From assembly GCA_022702705.1 (NCBI GenBank), contig CM040434.1, positions 55,788,953-55,852,952 of the forward strand: a DNA stretch of 64,000 bases, in the 5' to 3' direction. Numbering within the stretch: the stretch's first letter is position 1; each line of letters opens with the position of its first letter. Below the pieces are notes generated by a model. The model saw only the letters and a program-made list of their open reading frames with translations. It searched no databases and was not told the DNA's origin. The position numbers and the translations under genes were made by a program. This DNA is from Papilionanthe hookeriana x Papilionanthe teres. Lineage: Eukaryota > Streptophyta > Magnoliopsida > Asparagales > Orchidaceae. This document shows, one piece after another, positions 1 through 11,439 of the stretch.

Positions 1-591
1 TGTTTGTGTGAAATTTATTTGGAATCAATGGAAATTTTGGTGTAATTTTGGAGTATTAAAAGACTTTATAGGGGAGAAATAATTATTTGAAGTGATTAAG
101 AGGGATTAACTAAGTATTTTAGTGCAATTAAATTAATTATCAAAATCTGGGCACTCGCGGGTAAGTGCCGGATCTTGCCGATATGCGCTGAATGCTTCCC
201 GCAAAGGCGCCAGTTTGTAAAAACTGGTTTTCTGCAGTTAAAAATCTAAAAATTTTCATTTTTAACCCCCCCATCACCTTCAACCTCTTGATTTTAAGAA
301 AAAGGAGCCTAGGGTATCACTAAGTTGGATCGTTTAAGAGACAATTTCGACAAAATTTGTTGAGTTTGAATTCCCTAAGGTATGAGCACTTCTCCTAAGC
401 AAAAATTTTTTATTTTCACCATGTATTTTGAGTACACTATAGAAACATCCGAAAATCACTGTTCATGGTAAAAATTTGAGGAAAAGCATGAGAAATTATT
501 TGAATTTATTGGAAATTGCCTTTGGAAGTTAAGTTAGCAAGTTTAGTTTGATTTTTGGAATTTATGGAGAATTTTTTATGTATTTTTAGTG

Positions 592-1673
592 ATGGCTCCA
601 AAGTCGAAGCGCTTAAAAGAGAAGGCGAGATTTGATTCTGACAAATTTATCAGTTCTAGAGTAGAGGATCGATACGTCGATGCCCTATCGTCGTATAAAT
701 TAATTCCAGAACGATTGTTTAGTAAGCCGGAAGGAGATATTGAGGAGATGATTGCGAGAAGAAATTGGGAAAATTACTGTTGCTTCGTTGCTATTGTTTC
801 TGTATTTAGAGAGTTTTATGCAAACATGCCAGCAACATAAGACAATTTGGTGATGGTTAAAGGTCAACAAGTAGATTTTTTGCCTGCGGTAATTAATACT
901 TTTTACCGATTGCCTCATGAGATGTTTTGTTTTATGCCAACTATCATCCTTCTGAGGGAGAGTTAGATGAGATAATATCTTTTCTTCCTGATGGAAGAGG
1001 TTTGTGGAAGATAACAAATGAAAGAAGAGTAAATTTTCAAGTCTCTAAGTTGAATGCCACTTCCAAAGCATGACATTAATTTATCTCATCTAAGCTGTTG
1101 CCTTCAAGTAATGTCAGTGAAGTTACGAGAGAGAGTTGTTATGAACCATTGTATACCAGAGCTGCTACTACTGCAGGTATGAGATTTCCTTCCCCAATTC
1201 ATTTACTTTATGAGCAGTCTAGTGTTAAGTTTGAAACTTAGGAAGAAGTCCTTCAACCACTTAGACCTATCACCAGTGTAAATGTAAACACTTACATTGT
1301 GCATTCAAAATTTAACTGGAATGGAGGATTTGTTAGAGCTCCTAGTTCTGCTGCTTCTACTTCTTGTGCTTCTACTTCACATGCATCATCCTCTAGAGAT
1401 GAGTTTTCTGGTTCACATATTAGTTTGTTACAGAAGATTTTGAAGAAGTTAAGTCTAACCAGAGAACATGTTAAGGATATTGATGGAAAGGTAGAAAATA
1501 TTGAGATATATATTGTGAAACATGATGAGTATGAGGGGAACTATCAGCAGTATATGGATAGACTGATTATAGGTGATCACAGAGCTGAGATGACTCCTCA
1601 TCCTTATTTTATACCTTATGTGCCACCCAAAGATTGGAATGAGAGAGATGATGATGATGAGGATGATGAGTAG
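592..1673 (+). pseudogene. ORF-a: plant-transposon-type protein in env position, broken
   Basis: ATG at 592 begins a basic N terminus (MAPKSKRLKEK), followed by text typical of the 'putative plant transposon protein' domain found in Athila-type elements (FREFYAN; later FISSKLLPSS and SEVTRE). A Ser/Thr/Ala-rich linker, a helical stretch (about 1430-1540) and a very acidic tail (DDDDEDDE) end at the stop 1671-1673. In-frame stops near 838, in the middle and near 1240 break it into pieces (589-840, 1299-1673), and part of the middle is missing or frameshifted. The function of this domain is not known to me; it is not an envelope glycoprotein, having no signal peptide or membrane segment. The domain assignment is from memory of the family. 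Confidence 0.6.
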
Positions 1674-3540
1674 GGTTTGTTTTTATGTGTTGTTGAGTTT
1701 GTGGTGTTTTTATTTGTGTTGTATGATGTCTGGAGTTTTAATTGTTATTGTATTTTTCTGTGAACTATGATATTGTGTAGACTGTAGTTGAACTATTTCT
1801 GTTATGCACATTGAGATGTTTCTATGATGAATTGATGTTTTATGTAGTAGTTGTGATATGTTTGTGACAGTAAATGTTTTAATGTGCATCTAGTGTTTGA
1901 GTTTTTAGTGTATAATTTAATTCCAAAAATGTTAGGAAAATTTAAAGCACTATTAGAAACCACTATTTAAATTGCATGTTTAAAGTTTTCAAAATCTGCT
2001 ACCATATATTATCTAGTATTGTTATGATTTTAGTTATGTTAAGTTGGTGTGTATTTGCTTTGAAAACCTCCACTACTGTAGAATTCATTCGAAATTTTTA
2101 TAAAAAAACTGAAAAATTGAATTTGATTTATTTTTACTGCTATTTTTAAATTGTTATACTTGCATGTTTAGGTTATGAAAATTCCTGCTAGCATGTTATT
2201 CTAGTTTTTAATTCTTAACCATGTATCATTTCTTATGCTTAAATGTTTTATCCTAACTAAAATTTTAAAGTTTGGGGGGAATTTTAAAAACAAATTTTCA
2301 AAAACTAAAATTTTATTTGTTCTCAAGAATACTATAAATAAATTTGATTTTTGATTGAAAACAATTATGTATATGAAGTTATATTAGGGATAAAAAATTT
2401 TGAATATAGAAATGAGTAAGAGAATTTAGTTAAAGTTTATAGTAATTATGAAAAATTTAAAGTTAAAATTTTCTTAGTAAGGAAATGTTAAATGTAGTTA
2501 AACTATCTTTAGTAAGAAATGTTGTATTAGAAGAATTGACTTTTATTTTTCAAAACTTAAAATTCTTTTCTTGAAAAATAATTTTCAACATTATTATTAT
2601 GGTTTTTAGGTGAAAGATATATATCAAACCTTTATTTTAAATGGAAGGGTGGAATTCAAAATCATTAAAGGCCTATCTAGATAAAGTAATCCTTGCCTTA
2701 AAAAAATAAAATATAAAAAAGAGAAGAAAAGAAGAATAGAAAGAAAAAGAAAAAAAAAAGAAAAAGGAGGAGAAGCTTGAGGATTTAAGGGCCTAATTAA
2801 AAATTGGTTCCTTACCTAAAGTTTAAAATATAAGTTTTATGAAAATCTAAAGCTCAAGATTATAATATACAACAACAATAACAACAAAGCCTTAATCCCA
2901 CTAAGTGAGGTCGGCTACATGAATCCTTTTTCTCCATTACGTCCTATTTAGTGTCAAATTTTTGTTTAATTCTAATAAATTAAGATCATTTCTTATGCAA
3001 TAAGCTCAAGTTTTCCTAGGTCTACCTCCGCCTTTCTTAACATAAGTTGTATTTAAAACATCTACTCTCCTAATCAGATCATCAGGTGGTCGACGTTTAA
3101 TATAGTAAGTAAAATTATTTTCAAATAAAAATTTTTAAGTGAGGAAAATAAAATGTTTAAATCCTATATTTTGAAAAATGTACAAGTATTTTTGAATTAG
3201 ATAGAAACTTATATTTTTCATGATCCTTTACTTAAGAACTTTCTAAACTTTAAGTTGGTCTCTTTTACTAAATTTTTTTCTAAATTAGACTATTTCATTT
3301 CTAGAAAAAAAATTTGAAATCTTCCTAAGGAAACTCATTTACATAATTTGCATGCTTGATTTTTATATGATTATGATGTCACTTAAGGACAAGTAATATT
3401 TTAAGATTGGGAGAATTTCTTATGGAGTGTTGAATCTTGTTGTAGTATTTTTCTGGAATTTCTTGAGCTTGGAATGGAAAATGTGAAATGGAATTGAAGA
3501 GTTTAATTATATCTTGTGTTTGAATGTTGGATCTAATTTA
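1674..3540 (+). other. Spacer between ORF-a and ORF-b
   Basis: AT-rich, no coding signal. It holds an internal polypurine tract (about 2268-2285, gtttggggggaatttt), a conserved block near 2650 (caaaatcattaaaggcctat), an A/G-rich run at 2700-2775 and the LINE fragment 2870-3097. The polypurine tract, the block and the purine run recur in the same order after ORF-b. Confidence 0.6.
2870..3097 (-). mobile_element. RTE-type LINE, 3' end only
   Basis: Read on the minus strand this is the last ~230 bp of the same LINE family as at 32063-32947: the (TTG)n tail appears as caacaacaataacaacaa, next to the signature 'cccactaagtgaggtcggct'. Similarity continues through the C-terminal coding region to gatcatcaggtggtcgacg. 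The 7-bp repeat taatata flanks both sides (2863-2869 and 3098-3104) and is a probable target-site duplication. It is 5'-truncated, as usual for LINEs, and sits in the spacer of the Athila-like element. Confidence 0.8.
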
Positions 3541-3676
3541 TCATTTTAATTGTTTATGAAAATATTTAGAAGTTAGAAATTGGAGTAATACTCTCATGTG
3601 AATAATTAGAAGTTGAATTTGTTAAGTTTTGGTGGAAAACACAATTTTTAAATCAAATTTTTGGTAAGGCGAGTTT

Positions 3677-3711
3677 GGCGCTTAGGCGCCAGAATTCGGC
3701 GCCTAAGCGCC
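3677..3711 (+). repeat. GC cassette (14-7-14), leader of ORF-b
   Basis: Word ggcgcttaggcgcc (3677-3690), spacer agaattc, word ggcgcctaagcgcc (3698-3711). The second word is the exact reverse complement of the first, so a perfect 14-bp stem with a 7-nt loop is possible. Because the words are nearly palindromic, they also read as direct repeats 21 bp apart. Confidence 0.85.
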
Positions 3712-4072
3712 GGTTCAGCCTGCACCTAAAAATTGGGTTTTTAAACCCACCGACGCCATTAACGACGCCTAAGCTCCCTTCTTCTTCCATTTTTCGCGAA
3801 AATCAACCCTAGGGATCCATTTTTAGGTCGATTTTTTGAGTTTTTGAGCTTGCAATCACTCGATTTCTTCATTTCGAGGTCAGATCTACCTTCTAATCCA
3901 TTTATTTTTTATTTTCACCATGGATTTTTCAACTTTTGAGCAAAACCGAAAATTTTTTTATTTTTAGAGTTTAATCCATGGATGTGAAGATTTATTTAAG
4001 TTTTTAAAAGCTTAAATAAGCTTATTCTTTGATCCTTTAATTTATTTTGCATTTTCTTTCTCTTACGTTTAG

Positions 4073-5238
4073 ATGGCTTCGAAATCTAAGCGAGAGAAAG
4101 AACGAGAAAATTTCGATCGTAGTAAATTTTCCACTGTCGTAGCGCATTTTCGTTACAACGATTTTGCTACGACGAGAAATTTATCTCGGAGAGGAGTTTC
4201 TACAATCCTGGTGGAAGGATTGAAGATATGATCATTGCATTGAACTGGCAACGATTCTGCTACTTCACTGTTGTTGTTGTTATCCCTGTCGTTAGGGAAT
4301 TTTATGTGAATTTTATGGATGTCGAAGATTCTGAGATCTTCGTGAGAGGAGTTGGAGTAGGATTTACTCCAGAAAGAATCAACATTTTATACGGCCTGCC
4401 ACCAAACATCGAGTGCTACTATTCTAGATTATCTCCATCTGAGGGACATTTGGAGATGATTAGTGCATATTTAACAGATGGTACTGGAGCTTGGAAGATC
4501 CGGAACAAAAAACTGGTAAATTTGTCATCTTCTAAGCTAAATGGTGTTTCTAAGTCCTGGCATTACTTTATTTCTGCTCACCTCCTTCCATCCAACCATT
4601 AGAGTGAGGTCATAAAGGACATAGCTATCCTTAACTACTGCATACAGGAGAGGAAGCCAATTAATGATGGGAGTATTATTTATGATTCTGTAGAGGCCAC
4701 TGCTCATTCTAGCACTTCTGTGGGATTGGGATTCCCATCTCTGATTTATTCTCTATGCGAAAGCGCTGGAGTTGTTACTGAGCTTTCATAGGAGAAGCTA
4801 AAGTCTACCAAGCCCATTGGATGAGAAAGTGTAAGTACTTATGATCGACTTCGAGGTAAGAGTTCTACCGCACCCTCTAGTTCATTACCTACTTCAGGTA
4901 GACCTTCTAATTCTCGAGCCTCTACTTCTGCTGCTGAGCCACTATCTAGTTTTTGAGAAAATATGCATGAGAAATTTATAGAGCAACAGAATATGTTATT
5001 TTTAACCCAGTGTAGAGTCGATACTATAGATTTGAAATTGGATCATCTTTCTGAGTACACCCAGAGGAAGAGTGAATTTGATACTAAGTATTCTGAGTCT
5101 CTTGTTAGATTCCTAAAGGATGATCAATCAGTTCAGTTCCCAACCTGCCCTAGATTTTCACCATTTGATATCCAGAAAGAGAATGTAGATTTTTCTTTTG
5201 ATGATGATGAGGATGAGGAGACAGCTAGTGATGAGTAG
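4073..5238 (+). pseudogene. ORF-b: second plant-transposon-type protein, broken
   Basis: ATG at 4073 starts MASKSKREKER, matching the basic start of ORF-a. A frameshift between about 4170 and 4200 separates it from the main domain (VVREFYVNF, GFTPERINILYGLPP, SKSWHYFISAHLLPSNH). In-frame stops follow at 4600-4602 and near 4788, 4820 and 4951. The end again has a Ser-rich linker, a probable coiled coil (about 4963-5130) and an acidic tail (DDDEDEETASDE). It is a clear but divergent relative of ORF-a in the same order and orientation. Role unknown; it is a dead copy. Confidence 0.6.
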
Positions 5239-6585
5239 ATTTCTAGGATTGTGTATTTGTATTATTTATGTTATGTTTTGTTAGTGTGTTAGTTTTGCAT
5301 GTATGTGATGATTTGTTTGTTTTTATGTTTGATGCACTGTTCTGAGACACTTATTGTTTGTTGGTTTGTTAGAGTTTATTTCTGTAATGAGATGTTTTGT
5401 TTCTGTTTTAGTATAGTGATCAGTACACCTGTTTAGTTTAGTTATTTTTTGTTTAAAAATTATAAATTTTTTTTTGTAGAAATTTATCCTGCTTACTAAA
5501 ATTTTTCTATATATGCTTAAACATTACTTTATATTCATAAAAAGCATGTGTAGAAATAAAATTTTCTTTTCCAAATTATTTTTCATATACTTAGAAAAAT
5601 TTTTGATGGAAATATGCTATTCTTTCTCTCATACTTTAGAAATTTTCATGATTCATGTTTATACCAAAACTGAAGTTTGGGGGAAGGGAAAATTCTTTAA
5701 AATTTAAATATTATTTGTCCTTAATGTACTAATATTTTCTTTAAAAATATTAACATAACATAAGGAATGAAAAATTTATTTAAGATTACTTAAATTTTTG
5801 AATTTTTATATAATTTAGTAAACTTAGCTAAAATTTCAATAATTTTGATTGATTTTAAGAATAGAATTATTTAACTTAAAGAATAATAAGATTAAAATTT
5901 TTCTATTTATAGTAAAGAGAATTGTATTTTTGAAATACTAAGGAATCAAGATTATTACTTGAAAAGAAAAGATTGAAATAATTTTTGAAAAATACTTATT
6001 AAGAATGTCATATTTATTAAGTGAAAATGTATAAGTTTTTAAATATAAGTTAAGGATAGTGAAGTTCAAAATCATTAATAGGCTATCCAGATATAGTAAT
6101 CCTCACAAATTAAAAAGGTGGAGGATTGAAAAATATCCTTAAAAAGAAAAGGAAAAAAAAGAAGAAAAGAGCAAAAAAAGAAATGTGAGGAGAAGCTAGA
6201 GGAGATGCTTAATAAAAAATTGGCTTCACTTGAATTATCTTATAGGAAGAAAACTAATTACATTTTTTAACTTAATTTTAATGTAAAAACATCTTTACTA
6301 GAAACATTTTCATGAAAGTCTTTTTCTTGTAAATTATCTATGTGACCTTAATATGATAAATTACAATTATTCTTGAAATAAATGAAAATTTTTAATCTTA
6401 TGATTTGGTAGTTAAGTATTCTTTAAATTCTTAAAATTAACCTTAATTAGAGAAATTTTGTTAATGATTTGCTAGATCATTTATAAAACTAAAAATTATA
6501 AGGATTCTTAAATATTTAAACTTCATTCCAGATGTTATACATTTTATGTAATAAAAAGGGTTACTTGAGAACAAGTAACGTTTAA

Positions 6586-6598
6586 GTTTGGGGGAATT
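6586..6598 (+). other. Polypurine tract next to the 3' LTR
   Basis: gtttgggggaatt lies immediately before the LTR start TG at 6599. It is the expected plus-strand priming site and matches the tract beside the LTR of the minus-strand element (52089-52100). Confidence 0.7.
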
Positions 6599-6786
6599 TG
6601 ATTTACTTAAAAAGTAACTATTTTTATGTCTTATTTATGATTCAATTTTTAAGGATATTATGCTTTAATGAAAGGTATTTTTATGTTTTTGGATATAGGT
6701 GATGAAAAGAGAGTTCAAGAAGGAAAAAGGAGCAAAAATAGAGCAAAAATAGAGCTAAAAAGCAAAGTTGCCAAAATTATAGGTCT

Positions 6787-6821
6787 GGCGCGTAGGAGCC
6801 AGAATCTGGTGCCTAAGAGCC
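6787..6821 (+). repeat. GC cassette (14-7-14) in LTR
   Basis: ggcgcgtaggagcc, spacer agaatct, ggtgcctaagagcc. Same geometry as 3677-3711, with arms partly decayed. Confidence 0.7.
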
Positions 6822-7029
6822 AATTTGATACTGAAGCAGTTAAGATTTTTGACAACTTTGAACAGTTATTTTGACGATGTTAAGCTGTTATCAGACCTTC
6901 TAGAAGACTGAAAGTTAATCCTGATACATAGGACATGTGATACAATGTATTTGGACACAGGAAAACAGTTTTAATCGCGAAGAGGTGCGATCCAAAGTGA
7001 AGAGGTGCGAAGACTTAATCACGGAGTCC

Positions 7030-7064
7030 GACGCCTAGGCGCCAGATCCCGGCGCCTAGGCACC
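7030..7064 (+). repeat. GC cassette (14-7-14) in LTR, upstream of TATA
   Basis: gacgcctaggcgcc, spacer agatccc, ggcgcctaggcacc; 12 of 14 positions pair if folded. It lies about 85 bp before the TATA box at 7148. Confidence 0.8.
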
Positions 7065-7147
7065 ACAGTTACTTTCTGGAAGATTCATTGAATTTGGATG
7101 AATTTTGAAGAGGTGCCTTAAGCAACCCCTAGTCATTTTTGAAGCTC

Positions 7148-7155
7148 TATAAATA
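7148..7155 (+). promoter_or_regulatory. TATA box of the LTR promoter
   Basis: tataaata in the context ctctataaataggag. The equivalent box is at 50514-50521 in another LTR of the family. Confidence 0.6.
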
Positions 7156-8349
7156 GGAGACATTTCTACAGAGAACCGGCCCCCCTAGATCTCCAGCATC
7201 TGGAGATAGTTTTAGAGAGCCACCTTATTTTCTTCTTAAGTATTTAGTGAGTTTATTTTAGTTATTTTGAGTGTTACTACTCAATTCCTTGAGTATTAAG
7301 TGAGAGTTTGTAAGTGTTGGTGTTGTTGGAGTCTTGTGCTTTGCATTGGAGTCAGTAGAAGTCAAATGATCACTTTAAGGAACATTCCAGATAAGTATTT
7401 GTAACTTGGTTCAAAGTTTTATAAATATATTTTGTTGTGTGAATTCAATGTGTTTTGAGTAGTTACTTTTCTTTCTCCTTTCAACTATAAAAAGATAATA
7501 AGATAATTTTATTTTGTTGGAGAACTTAACTTAATTTTAAAATTATTGCGATGATATTCATACGTGATCTTAATTTACTTTTTAAACTGGCCATTTGAAT
7601 TGCTAAAACCTGTTGAAGAATTCTGATACTTATCTGGAGATGAGTTCTTAGCTAGTAAATATCACATGAATCTTTGGGTAATTGAAGGCCTTGAGCAGGT
7701 TATTCAAGGTGAAGTGCAAATAAATAGGGAGATATTTTTTATTGGGTGTAGAATTAATTAGTTTTTAGAGTGACAGACTAAATTCTAATAATTTAGTTTA
7801 TAGAAAAGGAATGGGTCACTAGTAGGGCCGACCATAGCCACCCTTGGACATCTAGAAGTGTGAGCCTAGATTAACCCATTATACTAATAATACATCCTGA
7901 ACCAATCTATAGATTAGCCAATGTTCTTTATACTATCGAGCGAAGGTAAAGAATATGATTGCTTCTATTTGGTGCAATACCATAAACTTAAGTTCTCCAC
8001 GAATGATAGTTATTCTGAAAAATCTTGGATTAGTTGAAAAGGAGAAAGTTGTTTTATTTATACTTGCATTAACCTTTATTTTATTGTTGCTTTACTTACA
8101 TCTAGTAGAAATTTCATTAAACCTAAAATCTGAATTTTGTAAAGAAATAAAAGTTATAATTACTTTTAATTTGAAAATCTTTTAATTTCTTCAATTAATC
8201 TTCCATGCGGGATCGATAACCAGGACTCCACTAGAGCCCTATATTACTTGAGCGATACGTATACTTAAGTTTGAAATTGTGACTTTACAAAATCATTATA
8301 AATATATAAATCTAAGTTCATAAATTCTTGCATATATAAAAAGTCACAA

Positions 8350-10449
8350 AAAAAAAAGGTTCAGATACCTGAAAAGGATAAATGATAATGACATGAGCTG
8401 TTGGTAGAATCATTATGAGCTTGAACTCCATAGAGAACCCCAATAGAATCCACTTCAATTTCATTAGTCTATTGGTTTGAAGTTGTGCTTCCATTCAAAG
8501 TTTAACTTCACTCATTAGGATTTGCAACATGCTTGACTAATCCCCTAGAACAAAATATCAAGTTATGATGAGAAGAAATTGAAGGATTGGAAGAAGACTG
8601 GTTGGTAGCTAAATAAAATCTCAAACTATACTAAGGATGGATGGTTCATGCGCAAAATAAATTAGTTAGAAGCCAAGCTTTTCATGTGGGTGAATCGATT
8701 TTTGCCCTTAAAAAACTACTTTTAAGGATTAGTCAAGCATAAGAGTAGTTTATGGGTATATTAAGTAACAAAATAGTAATGTTGCATGAACAAAACAAAT
8801 CTATACGGTAAAGCGCAGTAAGAGAGAAAGTAGTAACACATACCTGACGCCTCTGATGTCGCTGCTAAAGAGTTAAAATTACAACTAAAGAATGAAAATA
8901 TTACAAAAAAAATTAAAAAAACCCAAAAGACTTAATAATATGTGTATAAAAGGTCAGGTTGCACATATATGGAAGATCGAAGCTAAGCGTAAGAATTTTG
9001 GTAAAGGTAGAGAGCACAGTCCCAGAACCAGTGGCCCTGTAATTCTCGAAGGTCATTCATAGGGAACCAACAACAATCAGAGCATGTGAAACTCAGCATC
9101 GAGTAAAAGGTCACCAACAAAACAACCAGAAGAGGGCAACTCTTAGCCCATAATGTAACTGATAAGTGAATTTGCCAAATGTAACACCCAAAATTCCTAA
9201 ATTTCCATGCATATAAATAACTTAAAATTTAGCATACAAAATATGAGTTTTATCAAAAGTCATATATGTTTTTTTTATTCTTATATTTATTTTATAAATT
9301 AGGAATTTCATTTGTCAGTCACACTATTGGGCTAGAGTCAATAGCAAACCAAGGAAGGAAGGGAAACTTCTTACAAAATATTAGAGTATTGTCAACCCCA
9401 CACCCTTGCGAGATACAATACAATCGCGTTATCTCATTTCTAGCATAAAAATCCTTTCACATCATCGCTCACATCATCAGCACAATGTCCAAGGCTCATA
9501 CTTCAGAGCAGTGGGTATTACTGTAGGTAAAGTTTTAGCGTATGTTCTTTGTAAATGTACTTTAATTTGAAGAGTAATGGACTATATCTTTAGCGGGTTC
9601 GTGTGTATTTTCTTTGGTTTTGGTAACTGTTAAACTTTTTTTGGTTGACTTACCTCTACAAATTATAATAAGCCCAAATGTCTTATGAAATATTCAAGAT
9701 CTTGTAAAGATGTTCAAAACATGGTTCTAAACAACTTTAAAACCTCTTGGGCCATTCTAAGTTCATTTAGTATTCTTTCATTGTTGAGCCAATCAATCCA
9801 TGTGGATTAAGAAAGGTTGAAAGGGGTATTCATATTCCAAATTGTGCTCAGTGTATTCTTGTTTTTGTCTTAATTAGCTCATGGGCAAATGCATGAATTA
9901 ATTCCCAATTTTTTAGTAAGAGTTATGCCGGTGGGACTCGTAAGGATATGTTCTCAAATATAAGGGAGTTTTGCAAGTTTACCACTAGGCTAGACTTGAG
10001 CTTGTAATGTTATGTTGTGCTGTATTTTCCTTGAATTGCTCCTTAGTGATCTTGAGTTAAGCCTAGCTCAATATAAAGCTTTGTAGGCTTCAGGGGAAAG
10101 CTTGTAATTTTTTTTCAAAGGGTTGTGTAAACATAGTTAATCTTGATCAAATGATTGTGGAATTCTCTTAGATCAATGATTAGAGTTTAAACCAATGAAT
10201 TGAGAAGCTTCCAATCCATAACCCTTATCACTTGATCATCCAACCTTCACATCTTCTCATATATCCATCCATGCAAAGATTTACTTTTTTTAACTTTTTA
10301 AAAAATCTTTGAGTGGGTTACTACCCTAATGACCCCTTAATGTTTCAAACACTTCAATGAGTTTTTTTATCATAGATTTACACTTTTTCCCTCTGTTTTA
10401 CCCTAAGAAATTATTTAACGGAGGTCTAAGGATGTAAATTTCATATTTA
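8350..10449. other. Unassigned AT-rich sequence, probably old TE debris
   Basis: No gene or domain recognised. The string TGTAACACCC at 9180-9189 is a common start of plant Gypsy LTRs, but no partner or boundary was found, so no element is called. Confidence 0.4.
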
Positions 10450-11439
10450 TAACTATGCTCTTAGGGTTAACACCTCACAACTCTCACATTATTACTTTAA
10501 TTATCACGAGATTTCATTGACCACATTGGATCTTACATAATGAATACTGCATTGGATCTTACATAATCTCAAGAAATTCTACAACTTAACAGACCAAATT
10601 AAGAAGTAAACAAAGTTTTCAGAATCAATCTTCACAACTTCTTCCAACTTTTAAACACTTATACTTTCCACAACAATTCTTTATAAATTAATTACTTCTT
10701 CATTTAAGAAAGAAAAAGATAAAGTAAACTACTCAGAATGCATTGGGAAAATACAAAAACACATTGATTTGAAATTAAAAACAATAAGAAAAATAACAAA
10801 CTAAAGAAAGTATTAATAAAAAAAAATTAAAAGTAAACACTTATCTGAAAATCCTCTCCACAAGACTAAGGAAGTTCCTCTGAAATTTTAACTCTTCGCT
10901 AAACTACTCCTCAGAGCAAGCCTCCCAACAGTGATTACTCAGAATACAGACTTCAGACTTCAATAAAAACTAAACTAAAAGAAAGAAAAGAAGTGGGAAG
11001 AAGAAGACTTCACTCTGACCCTTTTCTCCTTTCTACTCTCTACTCATACTCTTAATAAAAACTCTTAAAATGCAGTGGAAGAACAATGAAAGTACCCTTC
11101 AAAACGCAATGGAAGAGCCTCCTAAAGCCTCCCCTTCAAAACGCAGTGGAAGAGCCTCCTAAAGCCTCCCCCTTCAAAATTGGAGCCAAATTCATTTAAA
11201 TTTCAATTTTTAACTGTGACGGCTAAGCGCCGGTCCAGCGGCGCTTAGCCGCTAGTGCCAAAATTTTGGTTTTTCATTATTTTTGCTCAAAATTTGATCC
11301 AATTTTGCTCCTTTCAACATGACCATCCATTTTCATCATTCCTGCAAGAAAAACACAAAATAACTTCCCTTGAAGTGCAATATCATTAAAAATAGGTATA
11401 AAAATGTGCATAAAAATACTATATATTTTAGGTGTATCA
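10450..11439 (-). repeat. Athila-like LTR fragment, minus orientation
   Basis: On the minus strand it starts TGATACACC at 11439, preceded by a weak polypurine tract, and tracks the LTR at 47326 for about 1 kb (both share a 'tgcacatttttatacctatt'-type start). It includes a hairpin cassette at 11220-11251 and a 47-bp tandem duplication around 11095-11185. The 3' third of the LTR, with the 'accaggactccact' block, is missing. The lower boundary is approximate. Confidence 0.65.
11220..11251 (-). repeat. GC hairpin cassette in the minus LTR
   Basis: cggctaagcgccg (11220-11232), 6-nt spacer gtccag, cggcgcttagccg (11239-11251): a perfect 13-bp inverted repeat. It is the counterpart of the 14-7-14 cassettes elsewhere. 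Confidence 0.75.

Larger units (their letters stand above)
1..8300 (+). mobile_element. Athila-like Ty3/Gypsy retrotransposon, 3' part (gag-pol lies outside the window)
   Basis: The window opens inside the internal region of an LTR retrotransposon read on the plus strand. In order it shows a leader with a GC-rich cassette, a broken env-position ORF (592-1673), an AT-rich spacer, a second leader and broken ORF (4073-5238), a second spacer, a polypurine tract (6586-6598) and an LTR from 6599. The assignment rests on similarity of ORFs, spacers, polypurine tract and LTR to the minus-strand element at 52089-60925, whose pol is recognisably Athila-type. The 5' LTR, gag and pol would lie to the left of the window. 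The right LTR edge is soft, near 8300-8350, because no TSD can be checked. Confidence 0.7.
6599..8300 (+). repeat. 3' LTR of the left Athila-like element
   Basis: Begins with TG after the polypurine tract. It contains GC cassettes at 6787-6821 and 7030-7064, a direct repeat at 6979-7010, a TATA box at 7148-7155 (tataaata), and near the end a block shared with the other LTRs in the window (gataaccaggactccacta, about 8213-8240, and gatacgtatactt). Short ORFs inside are chance. The exact 3' edge was not fixed. Confidence 0.7.

Noticed and set aside
592..5238. Envelope glycoprotein-like function for ORF-a and ORF-b
   Set aside because: No signal peptide, transmembrane segment or cysteine pattern; only the position after pol is env-like.
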